From: Dactylorhiza incarnata
Lineage: Eukaryota > Streptophyta > Magnoliopsida > Asparagales > Orchidaceae
DNA: 64,000 nt
Assembly (NCBI GenBank): GCA_033032865.1
Contig: JAWHQI010000731.1
Span: forward strand, 207,136 to 271,135
Reading direction: 5' to 3'
Shown: positions 24,641-37,037 of the stretch, piece by piece
Layout of the letters: the number at the start of each line of letters is the position of its first letter
How positions within the stretch are numbered: the stretch's first letter is position 1
Made by a program: the position numbers and the translations under genes
Notes under the pieces: generated by a model
What the model saw: the letters and a program-made list of their open reading frames with translations, nothing else
What the model was told of the DNA's origin: nothing
Database searches by the model: none

Positions 24641-24888
24641 TCGCACATATACTTTACAACGACGTTTTTATTGTGACATTTTTTAAAGCGTCGCTGTGAG
24701 TTTTCTATTTAGTGACATTTTTTTCAAAAACCTCGCTAATAAAAAGATTAAGCATTAACCACATTTTCAACGAAAAACGTCAACATACATGTTTATCTTT
24801 TGTGACAATTATTTTTAAAACGTCACCAAAACACACTACTAGAAAAGTGAATTTAGACCATGTATAACCCGTAATCCGTCAAGACCAG
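24641..24888. mobile_element. Possible CACTA-type terminus
   Basis: CACTACTAGAAAA at 24834 is a good match to plant CACTA (En/Spm) transposon ends. The preceding 190 bp has recurring GTGACATTTTTT and CGTCAC words, like subterminal repeats, but these lie on the outer side of that end. The matching inverted end was not found, so this is only a candidate, possibly two nested elements. Confidence 0.35.
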
Positions 24889-25161
24889 GGGGGATGGTGA
24901 AAGTGGCGGTGACAGGTGAAAGTGATCGCTCATAAATGAATCCGGACGAGAGTAAAGGAGAGCGGCGGGGTCGGTATGGGGAACACCCACTCGGCCCTTC
25001 GCGGGCAAGTGGGGGATGTATGTTACCTGTAACTCGTCAAGACCAAATCATAAGTAAAGACGACAGAGATCAACGGAAGCGGAGAAGCGACGCCCGAGCC
25101 AAATGTACGAGTCCACCCGCCCGGCACCCAAAAGGGGGGGGGGGGGGGACAAATGGGGATC

Positions 25162-25284
25162 CACTCGCCCAAGAAGGGGCGAGTGGAGTCCACTCGCCCA
25201 AAAGGGGCGACTGGAGTCCACTCGCCCAAAAGGGGCGAGTGGAGTCCACTCGCCCAAAAGGGGCGAGTGGAGTCCACTAGCCCA
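25162..25284. repeat. 28-bp hairpin minisatellite, ~4-5 copies, 5' of Tat pol
   Basis: The unit is CCACTCGCCC, AAAAG, GGGCGAGTGG, then AGT: a 10-bp-arm hairpin repeated every 28 bp. Since 28 is not a multiple of 3, successive copies are read in different frames within the open frame that leads into RT. A poly-G run (about 25134-25148) precedes it. It sits where the protease or gag end would be expected in an intact element. Confidence 0.9.
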
Positions 25285-28200
25285 AGGCCGGAGAAGATAC
25301 TGATCAGCGGAAGGCTGAGCGAGCAGGACCAGGAGAAGGTCCGAAGGTGTATCCAACATAATGTGGATATCTTCGCATGGAGCGCCGCGGAGATGTCGGG
25401 TGTCGATGCAAATGTGGCGTGTCATCGCCTCAACCTCGACTCGAGCATCCGCCCCATCCGCGAGAAGAAGAGATCTGTATCGACCACCCTCGTCGGGCCG
25501 ATCAGAGAGGAGGTAGAGGAGTTGCTGGAAGCAGGGTTTGTAGAGGAGATCCAGTATCCGGGCTGGGTCTCCAACGTTGTGATGGTAAAGAAGAGTGGGG
25601 GGAAGTGGAGGATGTGCATCGACTTCTTTCTACTAAACAAAGCATGTCCAAAAGATTGTTATCCCTTACCCCGAATCGATGCGCTGGTGGACTCAGCTGT
25701 CGGCTTCCCGGTGATGAGCTTCTTGGATGCATTCTCTGGCTACCATCAAGTCCGAATGCATCCGCCCGACGTTAAGGATGTCTCCTTCATCACAGACGGC
25801 GGGTGTTATTGTTATGAGATGATGCCCTTCTGGCTGAAGAACGCAGGAGCAACCTACCAAAGGATGATGGACCGAGTTTTCAAGGATCAAAAGGGCAGAA
25901 ACCTAGAAGTCTATGTGGACGACTTGATGGTTAAGAGCAGGGATGTGGAGTCTCACTTGCAGGATTTGGTGGAGACCTTCGCCACCCTTCGAAGGTTCAA
26001 GATGAGACTTAACCCTTCGAAGTGCGTCTTCGGAGCAAGCCGAGGAAAGTTCCTTGGTCACCTACTCACCCGGGAGGGGGTGGGGCCCAACCCGGACAAG
26101 GTCAGAGCCATCTTGGAGTTGGAGTCGCCGGGGAGTGCGAAGGAGATCCAAAGGTTGACCGGGAAGCTGGCAGTGTTGAGCAGGTTTCTCTCTCGGGCTG
26201 GAGAGAAGTGCTCACCCTTCTTCAAAGCTCTAAGGGGAAATCAAAAGTTTGAATGGTCGCAAGAGTGCGAGGCGGCATTCCAAGCCCTGAAAAGGCAGCT
26301 GACGCAAGCTCCACTGCTGCAAGGACCAAGAGAAGGAGAAGACCTGTTCCTCTATCTCGGGGTGGGCTCCGAGGCAGTAAGCTCGGTCCTAGTCCGATAA
26401 GAAGGAAAGAGACAACTTCCCATCTACTATGTCAGTCGGGTCTTGAAAAAGGCGGAGCTCAGATACCCCATTCTGGAGAAGCTGGCATTTGCTTTGATCA
26501 TTTCGGCCAGGATGCTTCGACCCTACTTCCAGGCGCACTCGGTTAAGGTAGTGACCGATCACCCCCTTCGCGACATTACGGAAGGAGTGGAGCACTCGGG
26601 CAGGTTGGCGAAGTGGTCTGTCGAGCTTAGCGAGTTCGATATCGCCTTTGTCCCTCGGCTATCAATAAAAGCGCAGGTGGTAGCGGACTTTCTAGCGGAG
26701 TATGTAACCGAGGTGGATGAGTCGGAACCTCCCGAGTTTATAGCATGGGAGCTGTTCGCGGATGGGGCATCGGGGAAGCATTGCCTCGGCGGAGGGGTGG
26801 TCCTAGTCAGCCCACAAGGGACAAGGATCGAACAAGCGATTGACATCCGATTCCCCGTAACCAACAACCAGGCTGAGTACGAAGCAGTGGTGGCTGGGCT
26901 TCGTTTGGCAAGTGAACTGGGAATTCGGGATGTTAGAGTATTCACCGATTCGATGGTAGTGGCATTCCAGGTACGAGGGGAGTTCGAGACTAGAGAGCCG
27001 ACCCTCCAAAGGTACCTGATGAAAGTCAAGGGCCTCGTCAGTCGGTTCCGCACCTTCTCAATCCAGCACGTGCTGAGAGAGGAGAACACTCGGGCGGACT
27101 CCCTGGCAAAGTACGGGCCTCGGGCCGGGGGAATAGTGACGGAGTTGTTCCACCCATCTATTGAGGAGGGAAAACTGATGGAGATCGATCAGAGGGCCTC
27201 ATGGGTGGATCCGATCATTATCTTTCTGACTTCGGGCAAGTTCCCAGAAGGTGTTCCGTATAAAAGGTGATTCAGGTACAAGTCTGCCTATTATCTGATG
27301 CGTGAAGGAAGCTTGTACAGAAAGACCCTGACAGGACTCCTAGCAAGGTGTGTGACGGAAGATGAGGTTCCAAGGGTCTTGGAAGAAATCCTTTCTGGGG
27401 AGTGCGAAAGCCATTCCGGGAGTCGGACCTTGGAGAAGAGGGTGCTGAGGCAGGGATACTTCTGGCCGACTCTTCGAGAGGACACCATGAAGTTTGCAAA
27501 GAAATGTCAGAAGTGCCAGCTCTTCGCGCCACTCCAACTCCAGCCCGCGCAGAGGCTTCGAACAATCATGGCGCATTGGCCTTTTGCCATTTGGGGAATG
27601 GACTTGGTCGACCCGTTTTCTCAGGCGAGCGGCCAAAGAAGATTCTTAATAGTCATGATAGACTACATCTCCAAGTGGGTGGAGGTCAAGGCCTTGGCGA
27701 AGACAACCTCACAGGTAGTAAAGAACTTTATTTGGGGAGAAATAATTTGCAGGTACGGACTCCCCCTCGCCAATGTGATGGACAACGGACCGCAGTTCGC
27801 TAGCGAGGAACTCATTAGCTTCTGTGGTCAGGTCGGCATTGACCTTTGTTTCGCCTTCTTTCATCATCCTCGGAGCAACGAGCAGGTAGAGGCGGCAAAC
27901 AAGGTCATAGTCAATTTACTGAAGAAAAAAGTGGAGAACTTGAAGGGAAACTGGGTGGAGCAGCTTCCCTCGGTCTTATGGGCCTTGAGAACAACACCCA
28001 ACATGCCAATGGGAGAAACGTCGTTCAAGCTCTCCCATGGATCTGAAGTTGTGCTCCCAGTGGAATTCGAGGTCAAGTCCCCTCGGGTCGTGGCCGCCGA
28101 GGAAGGAGGCGGAGACTGGAGGGTGGACAATGAGGAGGAACAGCGGCCACTGGAAAAAAGTGGCCCACTCGCCCAAAGTGCGAGTCGAGTCCACTCGCCC

Positions 28201-28524
28201 GAGGGGCGAGTGGCCCGCTCGCCCGAGGGGCGAGTGGCCCGCTCGCCCGAGGGGCGAGTGGCCCGCTCGCCCGAGGGGCGAGTGGCCCGCTCGCCCGAGG
28301 GGCGAGTGGCCCGCTCGCCCGAGGGGCGAGTGGCCCCCTCGCCCGAGAAGGGCGAGTGCGGTCCACTCGCCCGGTCTGACCACGCGTCCGACGCCTTGGG
28401 GCGAGTCGATCCTGTTTCGTCCGTCAGGTGCACGGTCAAGTTCCAGTTGGGGGGGATGGTATTTTCAAACAGCGGAACTTGGCTATTGGCAGACCTAGTA
28501 AGCTATCCACAACCCATTTCCTAG
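25285..28524 (+). pseudogene. Tat-lineage Ty3/gypsy pol: RT, RNase H, second RNase H, integrase
   Basis: One plus-strand frame, broken by a stop at 26398 (TAA) and another at 27268 (TGA). Reverse transcriptase shows KWRMCIDFFLLNKACPKD and the catalytic YVDD (25912-25923), then LGHLLTREGV. The first RNase H includes AELRYPILEKLAFAL and VVTDHPLRD. A second, archaeal-type RNase H follows, with FADGAS, NNQAEYEA, FTDS and RADSLA supplying the acidic residues; this extra domain marks the Tat lineage (Ogre/Retand relatives). Integrase follows, with a degenerate zinc-binding end (KKCQKCQ kept; a His of HHCC appears lost at HSGSRTL) and a catalytic core with GMDLVDPF, MDNGPQF and EQVEAANK. The frame ends in hairpin-repeat protein. 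Gag and protease are absent upstream, so the copy is truncated and dead. Confidence 0.92.
28195..28350. repeat. 24-bp hairpin minisatellite at the end of Tat pol, ~6 copies
   Basis: The unit GAGGGGCGAGTGG plus CCCGCTCGCCC repeats every 24 bp, so it stays in frame and adds an eight-residue SPEGRVAR repeat to the tail of the polyprotein. Its CTCGCCC...GGCGAG core is the same as in the 28-bp array 3 kb upstream. Minisatellites near the 3' end are known in Tat-lineage elements. Confidence 0.92.
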
Positions 28525-28875
28525 AAATCTATAAATAGACCCCCATGAGCACCTTGGGGAGGGTTGGCATCTCCTTACCCCCACCCCCATTAGTGTTTTC
28601 GGTTAACTAGTGACCCTGTCTTCCGTTCTCCAAGTCCTTCAGGCCAACAGTCAGGTGCTGCGAGTGCACTCCGAGGTGCCCAGACTCAGCATTGGCTAGG
28701 GAAGGGAGGATCTTCGGATCTTTCGGGTTAGTGGCGGGACCTCCTCGCTGCAGCTCGTGGGGTATGTTTTTGACTAAGTCCACAAGTGCTCGAGTTCCGT
28801 AACCCTGAGTGACTAGTCGTTCGACTTCACCTGAGGGAAGTAAGGGCAAGCTGCCTACCCCTATTTCGAACTATT
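28445..28875 (+). mobile_element. Polypurine tract and partial 3' LTR of the Tat element
   Basis: TTGGGGGGGATGG (about 28447) looks like a polypurine tract, followed by a non-coding segment with a TATA box (TCTATAAATAGACC, 28529). The LTR end is not clear. A similar AGGGGGGATGG lies on the left, near 24888, and may be a relic of the other copy. Confidence 0.5.
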
Positions 28876-28896
28876 CGAACCCCAAGTTTTGGGTTT

Positions 28897-29165
28897 CAAC
28901 ACCACACTTTTTTGCCACGGGTCAAAAATCGTGGCTAATAATGAAGTATTAGTTATGACACATAATTCGTGGCTAATAAGCAAATATTAACCACATATGC
29001 CTAATTCATGGCAAAAAAGAAAGCATTGACCACAATTTGCTTAATTCATCGCTAAAAGATAGTATTAGTCACAGTTACATAATCCGTGGCTATTATTTTA
29101 GTCATATTTCTTAATCCATGACTAAAAATGAAGAATTAGCCACGATTATGGGTCGTGGTAAAAAT
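28897..29165. repeat. Degenerate repeats of CGTGGCTAAT / CCACG words
   Basis: About seven copies of short words such as ATTCGTGGCTAATA and the inverse TTAGCCACG are spaced about 35-40 bp apart. This dense direct and inverted arrangement resembles the subterminal region of CACTA or hAT DNA transposons. No terminal repeat was identified. Confidence 0.45.
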
Positions 29166-32100
29166 TATTATGAGATAATTGATTAAAATTTATCTATTTT
29201 TATTAATAAAATGTGAAAAATATATTAATATTAATTTAAATATTAATTATCATACTTAATTAATCTGTATCACATATAATTCGATCAATTAATATGTTAT
29301 GATCGTCATAATTATTCATATATTTACAAAGCAACTTTCAATCAAGACACATATTACAATGAATGTTTGAGTGTTGGTAGAAATTGAGAGCTAAACTTCT
29401 TAAGTGTGACAATCTAAAGATGATCATGAAGTGTAGAAGGAACCTTTTACTCATGTAACATCCCATTTTCAATAGTTCTAGCAGATTTATTTGACCCACA
29501 TTGAGCGGTCTAGTTGGGCTCATGTGACTAATTTACCTGATTATGACCCAAGACATATACGATAAATTAAGTATTCGTAAACTCACAAACCAAGTTATTG
29601 ACCCAAAGCACATCAATATGATTTATGAGGTATGATTGAATATTTTATTTTAATAAGAGTATATTTTTTAATAAATTTGTCAATATATATATTTTATATA
29701 TATACACTATATTAAAAGGGAAAAATATCATTTGGTGAAAAATTCAAATTTCTGATTTTACCCCTCTTAATTACAAAATTTCTAAAAAAAATTAATTTAT
29801 GTGCTCATTCTTTTATTTTAAATATTGCGAGCTCATATAGGCAAAATCTTCTATTTACAATAAAAAATGTGCTCTCCCCGCCACCCTCAAATCCTGGTGC
29901 ACATGAAAAAAAATGAGCGACGGGCGAAGTATATCGCTCGGGGGTTTGCGAGCGGTGGGAGAGTCAGGGCAATGTTGTGGTCGGAGTACTGTCCCGCGAG
30001 GCAATGTGTGGCCCCGTGCACTGTCATAGTTGGTCGTAAGGGCATTGGTCAAAGGAGAAGCCTGGGAAGAAGGCGCCACACCTGGACTGATAAGAAGTCA
30101 TGCGAGTAGGAGACTCACCCGAACGGGGCGAAGACCTGGATTGCAACGGCTCAAAGAGGAAAGAGATCTGAGGCGGAATGAGAAGGAGGAAAATCGTGAC
30201 CTAGAAAAGAGACTGAAGAGGATGTCTAGTTTGGGAAGCAGGAAAATCGCGACTCACCTATACTTTTCTATGAATATTCGTTATTTAGGTTTTAAAATTA
30301 AGATTGCAACGAATTATTTGATTTTTATGCTTTATATCTATCTATTTATCTGTCTATATTATAAAAAGAAATACTTATTTCACCATATAGTACTCCAAAA
30401 GCCCATTAAAGTCATGAAAACCGCCCGATCGAAGCACTATAATGCGCATTCGTCCGATCTAAACAACACTCCCCTCCCTATTTTAGTCGATCAGCTACCC
30501 TAATCCTCTTCCTCGTACCCTACTCCAGACGCATCTACACCCCGACGCCCCCGCATATCCTCTTCCCTCTAGTCAGCGTCGTCATCGTCCATCCTCCATT
30601 CCCATTTTGGTTGTTCAAGGGAGGCTTCAACTTCTTCCTCGACAACCCTTCTCTCGCATCACGCCCCCAGTCTTCTACTCCCGCTCCCGCACTCTGGATG
30701 CCCTCAGCCACGGCATACACACCTCTCGCCTCCAGGTGAAATCCTCTGACCAAAGTCCCTCACCGCACCGCTCGACTTCCAAATCCCAACCGTTCATTGT
30801 CGCTCCGTTTGGGTGATGCTGCTCAGCGACGGAGCTCCCGTTCTCCATTTCGATCTGCGATCTCCTCTCCAGATCCCCATTTCCCTCAATGTCATCGATC
30901 TATAGTCAGTAGAGTTCGATCTGCAATATCTCCTCTCTCCCGATCTCCATTTCCAGCAACCACTTCTCTTTCCCTCGCCGTTGCCGCCGGAGGTATCTGC
31001 GCCCATCGAAGCGCAGCATCCACTTTTCCTCTACCGATCTCCATGGAGAGGGAAGGATCCTCCTCAGACAATTGAAGGTAAACCGATCTCCATGGGGAGA
31101 TAACAAACTACTTTGAATTTTTTATTACTTAATTTTTATGTATTTTTCTCCTTTCCTAGACAATTGAAGGTATACCGAATGCAAAAGTGGTTCAACTTGA
31201 TGTAATGGTTGATGAAAGCTTCTCTATGTGTATATCCCAAGTAGTCTCTTTCAAGTAGCATTTGGGAAATACTGCAAGGAACAATGGAACATAATGGATC
31301 ATCTAATAGTGGAACTGATAGACGCTGGACTGGGATTCACCGACCAACCTTGCTCCTCTGCAAGATCTGGTGAATACTATATTTGCTTTTTCATTTCTTC
31401 ATCCATATAAAGAAATTAGTTATTATTTCTTTTGATGAATGATTCATGTTTGTTGCTCAGTGTTTGGTGTTTGGTCCACTATTTTAAGGGTCTGAAGTTT
31501 ATCATGATGTACATGATGGGCTAGCATATGAAGATTCAAGTATGCCCTTACATATTGTTGTTCATTGATGGATGTCTTTGTTTTTTGGTCATTTCATACT
31601 TTGTTCTCTTATAATATGTTTGTATAGATGTGTTGCCCTTAATATTTTTCTTTTAATATGTTTGGGATTTGGCTTTTTTAGCTTCCCACCCTTCCATGGT
31701 TGCAGGGATAACTCATTCACCGGAGTAAATAACTTATTCCATTGTTGCATAGATTGTGGAGGGTAGTTATAAGGCTGGGTGGTTATGACCAGGTATCTAT
31801 CTCATCTTATTGTCAATTTATTTTGGCCTATTTTTCAATGTTTTTGAACTTCACTCTTTTATATTGCAATTTTCATATAATTTGTAACTTTTTAAGGAGG
31901 TAAAATCAACAATTCTATATTATTACGTCGTGTTGAAGTCATTATGAATTTACTATTCAGTCCTATTGCAATTGCCGCAATTATGCTTTCTCCTTTAATT
32001 TTTATTCTGGTGAGTATTGTTTGTCGCAATAAACATATTCTTCACATTGTAATGTTTAACTCAAGTTAAGCTTCTGAAGAGTATTGCATGGAAAGCTGCA

Positions 32101-33120
32101 TACATTTCTTACATCAGTTTTATGTGATGTATAAGCTATACAACAAATTATTTTACATTCAATCTTCTGCGGCCGAGAAACACTATCATTTAAAAACAAC
32201 AATGCGGTTTGGCTAGGAGTTTTCAATCCCCTATAGAGTACAATTTTACCTATGTTCCTCTGTTTTTTTAGATAATATTTCCTCTTTTTTGAAAATACTG
32301 CCTCATCTAATTAATAAACACATTCAAGTTATCTGAAGATTTTGTATTCTTTGTGTGGTATTATACCATCATCCATAAATGATCTAATTACAAAACGCAT
32401 TCCAGTTATGTGCATGAAGATTTTCATATTATTTGTGTGGTAACTTATCTATTTTCACTTAATCTGAATATATTCATAGCCAACATGAACCCCCTACGGA
32501 AGATCGACCTATCGTAACAAACGACACCAACATGCCCACCGGAACATACCGCCGACGAGGAAGGCCTCCTATGTATCATTATAATCGTATGTGAATCGTG
32601 GACTAACCGCGCCGCACGACACATTACCGATATCCACTCCAACTCACGAACCCGAAGGCTAGGGCATCACTTGGGAGCTTAAACGGAACAGGTTTTAAAT
32701 TCTATCCCCGTTCTTATCAATCTACACCTAACATCTACCTTGACCATCCATTTTCTTCTGTTTGAGTTGAAGTTTATTATTTTTTTCTTCTCTTTTCTTC
32801 TTCGTACCTCTCGGTTATTGCAGACAACACAAAAATAACATCTGGAAATTTCTTTGATATTCCAACCCTGCTTTTGGTACTTGAAGATCATATATTTCGG
32901 CGTTGAAGAACAACTTTAGGTAATCGATGTTGAAACCGACAACTCGGTCTCTGTGGAGTTCGGGGCCCTCAACGAGGCTGAGGGGCGACCGACCCTTACT
33001 TCCCCCAAGGGAGAGCTCTAGGTTGAAGGTGTTGGAACTAAGAACTGGACCAAGGGCTTAGTGGGGAGGTCCCACCACATACCCGGAAGCCCCTTAGGAA
33101 CTTCCCCTCCCAAGCCACTA
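29166..33120. other. Mostly AT-rich region, no gene confidently assigned
   Basis: From 29,166 to 29,870 AT-rich and featureless. At 30,480-31,090 a GC-richer block has exon-like features: CTCCATGGAGAGGG and AGACAATTGAAG/GTAAACC. The phrase AGACAATTGAAGGTA recurs near 31158, so it is a local repeat. Short frames near 31,228-31,410 look exon-like but match nothing recognised. A non-coding transcript or a decayed gene is possible. Confidence 0.35.
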
Positions 33121-33147
33121 CTAAGCTTGGGCACCACTTGAGGCTCT

Positions 33148-33263
33148 CCTCACCCACTAGAGAGATTTGGGGAGGGAGAGAGAGAAGGAGAGAGCTAGCC
33201 TAGAATGAGAGATTTGGGGAGGGAGAGAGAGAAGGAGAGAGCTAGCCTAGAATGAGAGATCCG
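33148..33263. repeat. 58-bp direct repeat, 2 copies
   Basis: A segment from GAGAGATTTGGGGAGGGAGA to GAGCTAGCCTAGAAT occurs twice back to back, nearly identical. Confidence 0.85.
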
Positions 33264-33477
33264 TCCAAGTGGTGCCCCCTTGGTCCTATTTATAGGATTT
33301 TTGAAGTTGGGCTGCAAATAGCCAAAAACTGGTTTGCCAGATTACCAAAATACCCCTGAATTGGGCTACGGATAGCCGAATCCCGCTGTTCTGGGGTTCT
33401 AAGCGCAGACCACTGGACTGCGAATAGCCAAAAATGGACTGCGAATAGCCAAAACCGGATTAGAGGGAACTCCCCCT

Positions 33478-33919
33478 GGGTGAGAGAGGGAGGGGCGAGA
33501 CCCCCCTCCTCTCTGCCTCTTCCTGCTGGGCGAGAGAGGGAGGGGCGAGACCCCCCCTCCCCTCTCTCCGCCTCCTTCTGCTGGGCGAGAGAGGGAGGGA
33601 CGAGACCCCCCCTCCCCTCTCTCCGCCTCCTTCTGCTGGGCGAGAGAGGGAGGGGCGAGATCCCCCCTCCCCTCTCTCCGCCCCTTCCTGCTGGGCGAGA
33701 GAGGGAGGGGCGAGACCCCCCCCCTCCCCTCTCTCCACCTCCTTCTGCTGGGCGAGAGAGGGAGGGGCGAGACCCCCCCCCCTCCCCTCTCTTCGCCTCC
33801 TTCTGCTGGGCGAGAGAGGGATGGGCGAGACCCCCCCTCCCCTCTCTCGGCCTCCTTCTGCTGGGCGAGAGAGGGAGGGGCGAGACCCCCCCTCCCCTCT
33901 CTCCGCCCCTTCCTGCTGG
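33478..33919. repeat. 55-bp hairpin minisatellite, 8 copies
   Basis: Eight near-identical units of about 55 bp, each with GAGAGAGGGAGGGGCGAGAC followed by CCCCCCTCCCCTCTCTC, so the two halves of a unit are nearly complementary. Copy differences are mostly the C-run length and CCTCCTT versus CCCTTCC. Long Arg/Gly/Pro frames on both strands (33290-34109 minus, 33480-33923 plus) are translations of the repeat, not genes. Confidence 0.95.
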
Positions 33920-35214
33920 GTGATGCGATGATTTCGGCAAGTGCACCGGTCGCGCAAGTAATAATAATGGGGAAAATCCCCGAGTGTCGGTCTCTTGAGG
34001 AACACAGTAAGGTGGAGTTAAGTTTCGAGGAAGGACTTGAGATTGAAGTCCTTAAGTCGGATGGAATGCGGGAGAGTTGGGTTGGCTTTTGGAAAATAAA
34101 AGAAAACACTACAACTACTCCTATGCAATGCCGCTATGCAATGCTTCGCTCGGCGGGATGGAAGACTACGTAGGCCTTGAACGCGCTACTTCGTAAGGGC
34201 GGATGGACGAGTAGGCAAGCGGATCGAACTATGCAGGCCTTGAGCGCGCTGCTTCGTTAGGCGGGATGGAGTACGGGCCGCGATGCCACGCTTCGGTAGG
34301 CGGATGGGCGAGTAGGCTAACGGAATGAGGGTCGCAAGCACCTCTTCGATAAGCACGCCACTAGCAATTGCTAGTGCGGCACAACACCACAAACAATCCA
34401 CACCACGGGGCACACCTCAAATGGAAATATAGCAAGATTATTCAATCACATAGACATGATTTCATACTAATGTTAACAAGTAAAAACATACTTCATCAAA
34501 ATGTTAGTTCTAGCTACATATACATCAATAAGAGAAGAATAAGGCAAGAAATCGACCGAATCCGAAGGCTCGTTGTAGATTCACGGTTGGAATCGCCGGG
34601 TTGTCAATCCGCGTCCAAGCTCGGTCCGCAACTACGTCCGGGGTAGAGAGAGTTGTCACGACTCTCCAATGGACCCGTCTTCTTCGTGTCACGATCCGTC
34701 TTCTTCGGGAGAATTGATGCACCCTGCGGCGCATCGTAATGTTTTATCCAATATTTATTTACGTATTTCATTATGTACGCAATTGTTTTCATTATGTACG
34801 CATTTTTTTTGTTTTCTGGCCTATCGGTTTCACCACCTGATGGGACCCTAAATAAAAAGGTCCGATAATTTAGGTAGTAAGGACGCAAAAGGCAAGCTTA
34901 AATTATTTAAGGACGTATAAATTTAATTGAGGAAATAATTTAAATTCAAACTCAATCACCATGGAAATTTGGAAACATTGCTGGAAAGGAAATATTTGAG
35001 ACCTGGCAGAATTTGGAAGGAAATATTTGGAGACTCATTGTTTGGAAAGTTACTAAAAACAAAAACAAAAATTTTCTATTAAAAGGAATCATGGTTTAAG
35101 GAAGAGCCAGCCCGGATAAAACAGAGGAACGACAATCCAGTCGATCCCTCTGTCATACCGGCGAGACCCCTCCCGAAGAGCCATCGCCATCCTTTCCGGC
35201 GTCGCCGCCCTCGA
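33920..35214. other. Intergenic; degenerate TE-like sequence
   Basis: Begins with GGCAAGTGCACCGGTCGCGCAAGTAATAATAATG, a style of sequence often seen near ends of plant LTR elements. From 34,140 to 34,340 short words (GCGGGATGG, CTTGAACGCGCT, GAGTAGGC) recur irregularly. No gene recognised. Confidence 0.35.
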
Positions 35215-35370
35215 AGCCGATTCCGCCGTCTGCTTCAGCGTTCGTCGAACGCTTCATCGTTCGTCGAACGAGCCAATTCCGCCGACTGCTTCAGCGTTCG
35301 TCAAACGCTTCATCGTTCGTCGGACGAGCCGACTCCGCCAACTGCTACAGCGTTCGTCGACCCCGGCTAC
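35215..35370. repeat. 56-bp minisatellite, ~2.7 copies
   Basis: The unit begins GCCGATTCCGCC and includes the palindrome TCGTTCGTCGAACGA. Three copies carry a few substitutions. The surrounding block (35,100-35,620) is GC-richer than its flanks. Confidence 0.85.
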
Positions 35371-35639
35371 CTTGTCCGACGTTGTTGCCATCCCGCATCG
35401 TACTCCCTCCTGAACCAATCTACGTTCTCCTACATCGGCTAGGTCGCTGTCGACTACACTCTGACTCCGGCGACCTGTCCGACTGACGTCGACGTCAAGC
35501 CGAACCTCCGTCAGTCGGCTATTCTGCATCTTCCTGCCACCAAACAGTCTCTACCGTCCTCTAATCGTGTCAACATCGTCTGGACTGAACCGGTCCCTTG
35601 CTGCTGGGTAACTTCACCATACTAATGCTCCTCAACTTA

Positions 35640-37032
35640 GTTTAATTTTACGCATCTAACTAAATAATTAAAGCTTGCCTTGAACGTTCGATCTTCCTTA
35701 TTACCGCTATATCATAAATTATTATCGGTGTGTTTTGCTTGTGGTTGTACGAACCTCATAACGATTCAACTCAATAAATCTGAGGAATGTTTTCTGAACA
35801 ACGATTAATAGATTCACGAAATTCAAAAGTGACGAGTTTTGATTTGCATTATTAAACCTGATTTGGCCGCTCGGCCCCCGTTATTCTCAAACTTAAAATA
35901 AATTCAACTTTTGTTTTCAAATCCCAATTTATTCTATAATAAATAAAATCTTTCGCTTAAAAATATTTAACTTTAAGACCCTAAATCCGGGTCTACATCA
36001 TTCCACCTATAAGCAATTAGTTTTAGGTTGGATGTTTGAGTTCTAACATGGGGTATAAGAGTAGACTGGGTCTAACTGCTCACTCCTATGACACTCAACT
36101 GGAAGAAAAAAAAATGTTAGAGGCCATTGACCGTACATGCGAGGGGGCATACATAATCTTGTGCATTAAATGTAGAACTTGATCTGTCTACCTATAGTTG
36201 GATTCAGGTTGTAGGATGTTTCAGTTCTAACAAAGCAAATCTCTCCAACCACTCCAATAGACACCCTAATACCAACAGCACCACCTCAACTTCCCAATCT
36301 ATGATTAACTATAACCCTTTTGAATGCCTAAAAATTTTGGATGCCACCAGATATCTCCCAAATCCCCTATCTCCCCATGCTACCTATATTAGCACAGATG
36401 AGCTGGAAACCTTGGCCCAGTTTAGCACAAATCTTAACCACATGTATTTCATTGATAAACTAGGGTCTGAACAAGTAACTAAGACATCAGAAGCTGCCCC
36501 TATACCCAACAAACCCCAATCACCTATCAAAAGAGATATTATGGAAGGAAACCAGATGTTTTAAGAGAAATGATCAAGTGATCCACAAAACTTTCACTGC
36601 CAACAACAGCTCTTACTTTCTCTCTTTTGTTTATGCAAGTCATAATTACATTACAAGAATAGACATACTTGTTTCTTTCTTCCTTTTTCCTCTACGGTTT
36701 TCGTTATTGGGTTGAAAATGAGATTGTGTTTAGTAGATTTGCCACAATCTGGATTTTTGTCGAGTATTGTATTGCCTGTGGAATTCGAGTTCTAAAAACA
36801 ATAGTAGCTTTTGGGAGCAAGAACTCAGATACTAGAATTAGAAATAGGAGGATAGTCATGAAATGGTGAGAACTTCCTTGTACGGTATATGTCTGGAGTT
36901 GGATTTTGGCCCTCATAGAATCCTTCAATTTCTCTCTCTATGGTGTACCCATTTGCTCAGCTAAGAAGGGAAGGCCTTCGAATGTAGGAGATAGAAGGGG
37001 ACATTGAGAGAGAGAGAGAGAGGTTTGACTGA
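35640..37032. other. Intergenic, no gene assigned
   Basis: A short frame at 36301-36564 and another at 36669-36869 match nothing recognised. A (GA)n run lies at about 37005-37022, close to the insertion site of element A. Confidence 0.4.
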
Positions 37033-37037
37033 TAATA

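Noticed and set aside
24088..24648. Long frames on both strands (138-186 aa) in a GC-rich island
   Set aside because: Overlapping frames on both strands with Ala/Arg-rich composition and no motif; explained by few stop codons at high GC.
33290..34109. Three minus-strand frames of 181-236 aa and one plus-strand frame, Arg/Gly/Pro-rich
   Set aside because: Each is the 55-bp minisatellite translated in a different frame; no non-repeat domain.
36301..36564. 87-aa open frame, possible small gene
   Set aside because: No recognised motif, no clear promoter or splice context; left as unassigned.
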